A DNA stretch of 13,694 nucleotides from assembly GCA_052031065.1 (NCBI GenBank), contig JBPEXY010000117.1, forward strand, positions 1 to 13,694. The letters are read 5' to 3'. Below, piece after piece: positions 13,101 through 13,694 of the stretch. The notes beneath the pieces were generated by a model. The model ran no database searches. It saw nothing but the letters and a program-made list of their open reading frames with translations, and was not told the origin of the DNA. This stretch comes from JBPEXY01 sp052031065. GTDB taxonomy: Bacteria > Pseudomonadota > Gammaproteobacteria > Immundisolibacterales > Immundisolibacteraceae. A program made the position numbers and the translations under genes. Each line of letters begins with the position of its first letter. Positions within the stretch are counted from its first letter, which is position 1.

Positions 13101-13499
13101 ATGCGTCACCGACAAAGTGGGCGGCAGTTAAACCGCAACAGCTCCAGCCGCAAAGCCATGTTTAAAAACATGACCGCGTCACTGGTTGAGCACGAACTGA
13201 TCAAAACAACTCTGCCCAAGGCCAAGGAGCTGCGGCGCGTAGTTGAGCCATTGATCACCCGCGCCAAGGTCGATTCAGTTGCCAATCGCAGGCTGGTTTT
13301 TGCCCGCGTGCGCGACAAGGATGCCGTATCCAAACTGTTCGAAGAGCTCGGTCCACGCTACCAGGAACGTCCCGGTGGTTATGTGCGCATTCTTAAGTGT
13401 GGCCTGCGGGCTGGGGACAAGGCGCCGATGGCATTCGTCGAGCTGGTCGATCGTCCAATCGTCGATGACGAAGACGATGAGAATGAAGACGACGAGTAA
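13101..13499 (+). CDS. rplQ: 50S ribosomal protein L17 with acidic tail
   Basis: L17 lies on the back of the 50S subunit near the tunnel exit. The protein is 132 residues (E. coli 127). The start MRHRQSGRQLNRNSSSRKAM and the segments IKTTLPKAKELRRVVEPLIT, KVDSVANRRLVFARVRDKD and GGYVRILKCGLRAGDKAPMA are diagnostic. After VELVDRPIV the last eleven residues are ten Asp/Glu and one Asn, whereas the E. coli tail is a mild Ala/Glu mixture. AGGA (13090-13093) is 7 nt upstream of the ATG. It is the last gene of the cluster and is followed by a terminator 67 nt downstream. Confidence 0.98.
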   Translation: MRHRQSGRQLNRNSSSRKAMFKNMTASLVEHELIKTTLPKAKELRRVVEPLITRAKVDSVANRRLVFARVRDKDAVSKLFEELGPRYQERPGGYVRILKCGLRAGDKAPMAFVELVDRPIVDDEDDENEDDE

Positions 13500-13566
13500 C
13501 TGCGCATCAGCAGATTGACCAAAAAAGCCGGGTTGAGCCCACTGCTGTCCCACAGTTGTAACTCAT

Positions 13567-13598
13567 AAGGCGAACCTCATTTGAGGTTCGCCTTTTTT
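13567..13598 (+). terminator. Strong intrinsic terminator after rplQ
   Basis: AAGGCGAACCTCA (13567-13579) and TGAGGTTCGCCTT (13582-13594) form a perfect inverted repeat. The likely RNA form is a 12-bp stem with a four-base loop ATTT. The T-run at 13593-13598 follows directly. No A-run precedes the stem, so it works for + strand transcripts only. It closes the alpha block, and it is the only intrinsic terminator I see in the window. Confidence 0.95.
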
Positions 13599-13694
13599 CT
13601 GTCGGGGCGGGTCTGGATTTAATATCTCCCGCAAGGTTCTACGCTCGAATAAATTGAGCTGAATTACCCTCATGATTCGCTGGACCGTCCATCC

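Noticed and set aside
13672..13694. An ATG near the window end that could begin a new gene (MIRWTVH...)
   Set aside because: Only seven full codons are visible, with no ribosome site and nothing recognisable.
13560..13694. A - strand frame open from the window end through the terminator
   Set aside because: About 40 codons with no recognisable C-terminus, passing through the terminator stem. It could be the end of a convergent gene but cannot be supported.

Overview
The window is a near-complete str/S10-spc-alpha ribosomal protein supercluster, all on the + strand, from what looks like a non-enteric gammaproteobacterium. Evidence for that placement is the E. coli-like gene order, E. coli-like protein lengths and signature segments, the cysteine-free long form of S14, rpmJ directly after secY, and an rpoA closely matching E. 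coli alpha. tuf lies only 6 nt from rpsJ, which differs from the enteric layout. I cannot name a genus from the sequence alone.

Layout. Positions 1-209 hold the 3' end of tuf (EF-Tu). Positions 216-5247 are the S10 block: rpsJ, rplC, rplD, rplW, rplB, rpsS, rplV, rpsC, rplP, rpmC, rpsQ. Positions 5323-11004 are the spc block: rplN, rplX, rplE, rpsN, rpsH, rplF, rplR, rpsE, rpmD, rplO, secY, rpmJ. Positions 11090-13499 are the alpha block: rpsM, rpsK, rpoA, rplQ. A strong intrinsic terminator at 13567-13598 closes the cluster, and the last ~95 nt hold no gene I can support. Gaps between genes run from overlaps of 1-4 nt to about 117 nt, and no internal intrinsic terminator is visible. The whole stretch may therefore be read as one long transcription unit entering from the str operon.

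The genes supply the core of both ribosomal subunits, the SecY protein-export channel and the RNA polymerase alpha subunit, so translation, membrane insertion and transcription machinery are co-expressed.

The main departure from the expected layout is the absence of rpsD (ribosomal protein S4) between rpsK and rpoA, where gammaproteobacteria normally carry it. Only a 105-nt non-coding gap (11886-11990) with no recognisable S4 remnant is there. S4 is the autogenous repressor of the alpha operon in E. coli, so this bears on regulation as well as gene order. Other points worth a look are the lack of room for an S10/L4-type leader after tuf, a possible set of mutually exclusive hairpins upstream of rplQ, a two-tier hairpin between rplW and rplB, and a strongly acidic tail on L17. 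No mobile elements, CRISPR arrays, tRNAs or novel gene systems were seen.
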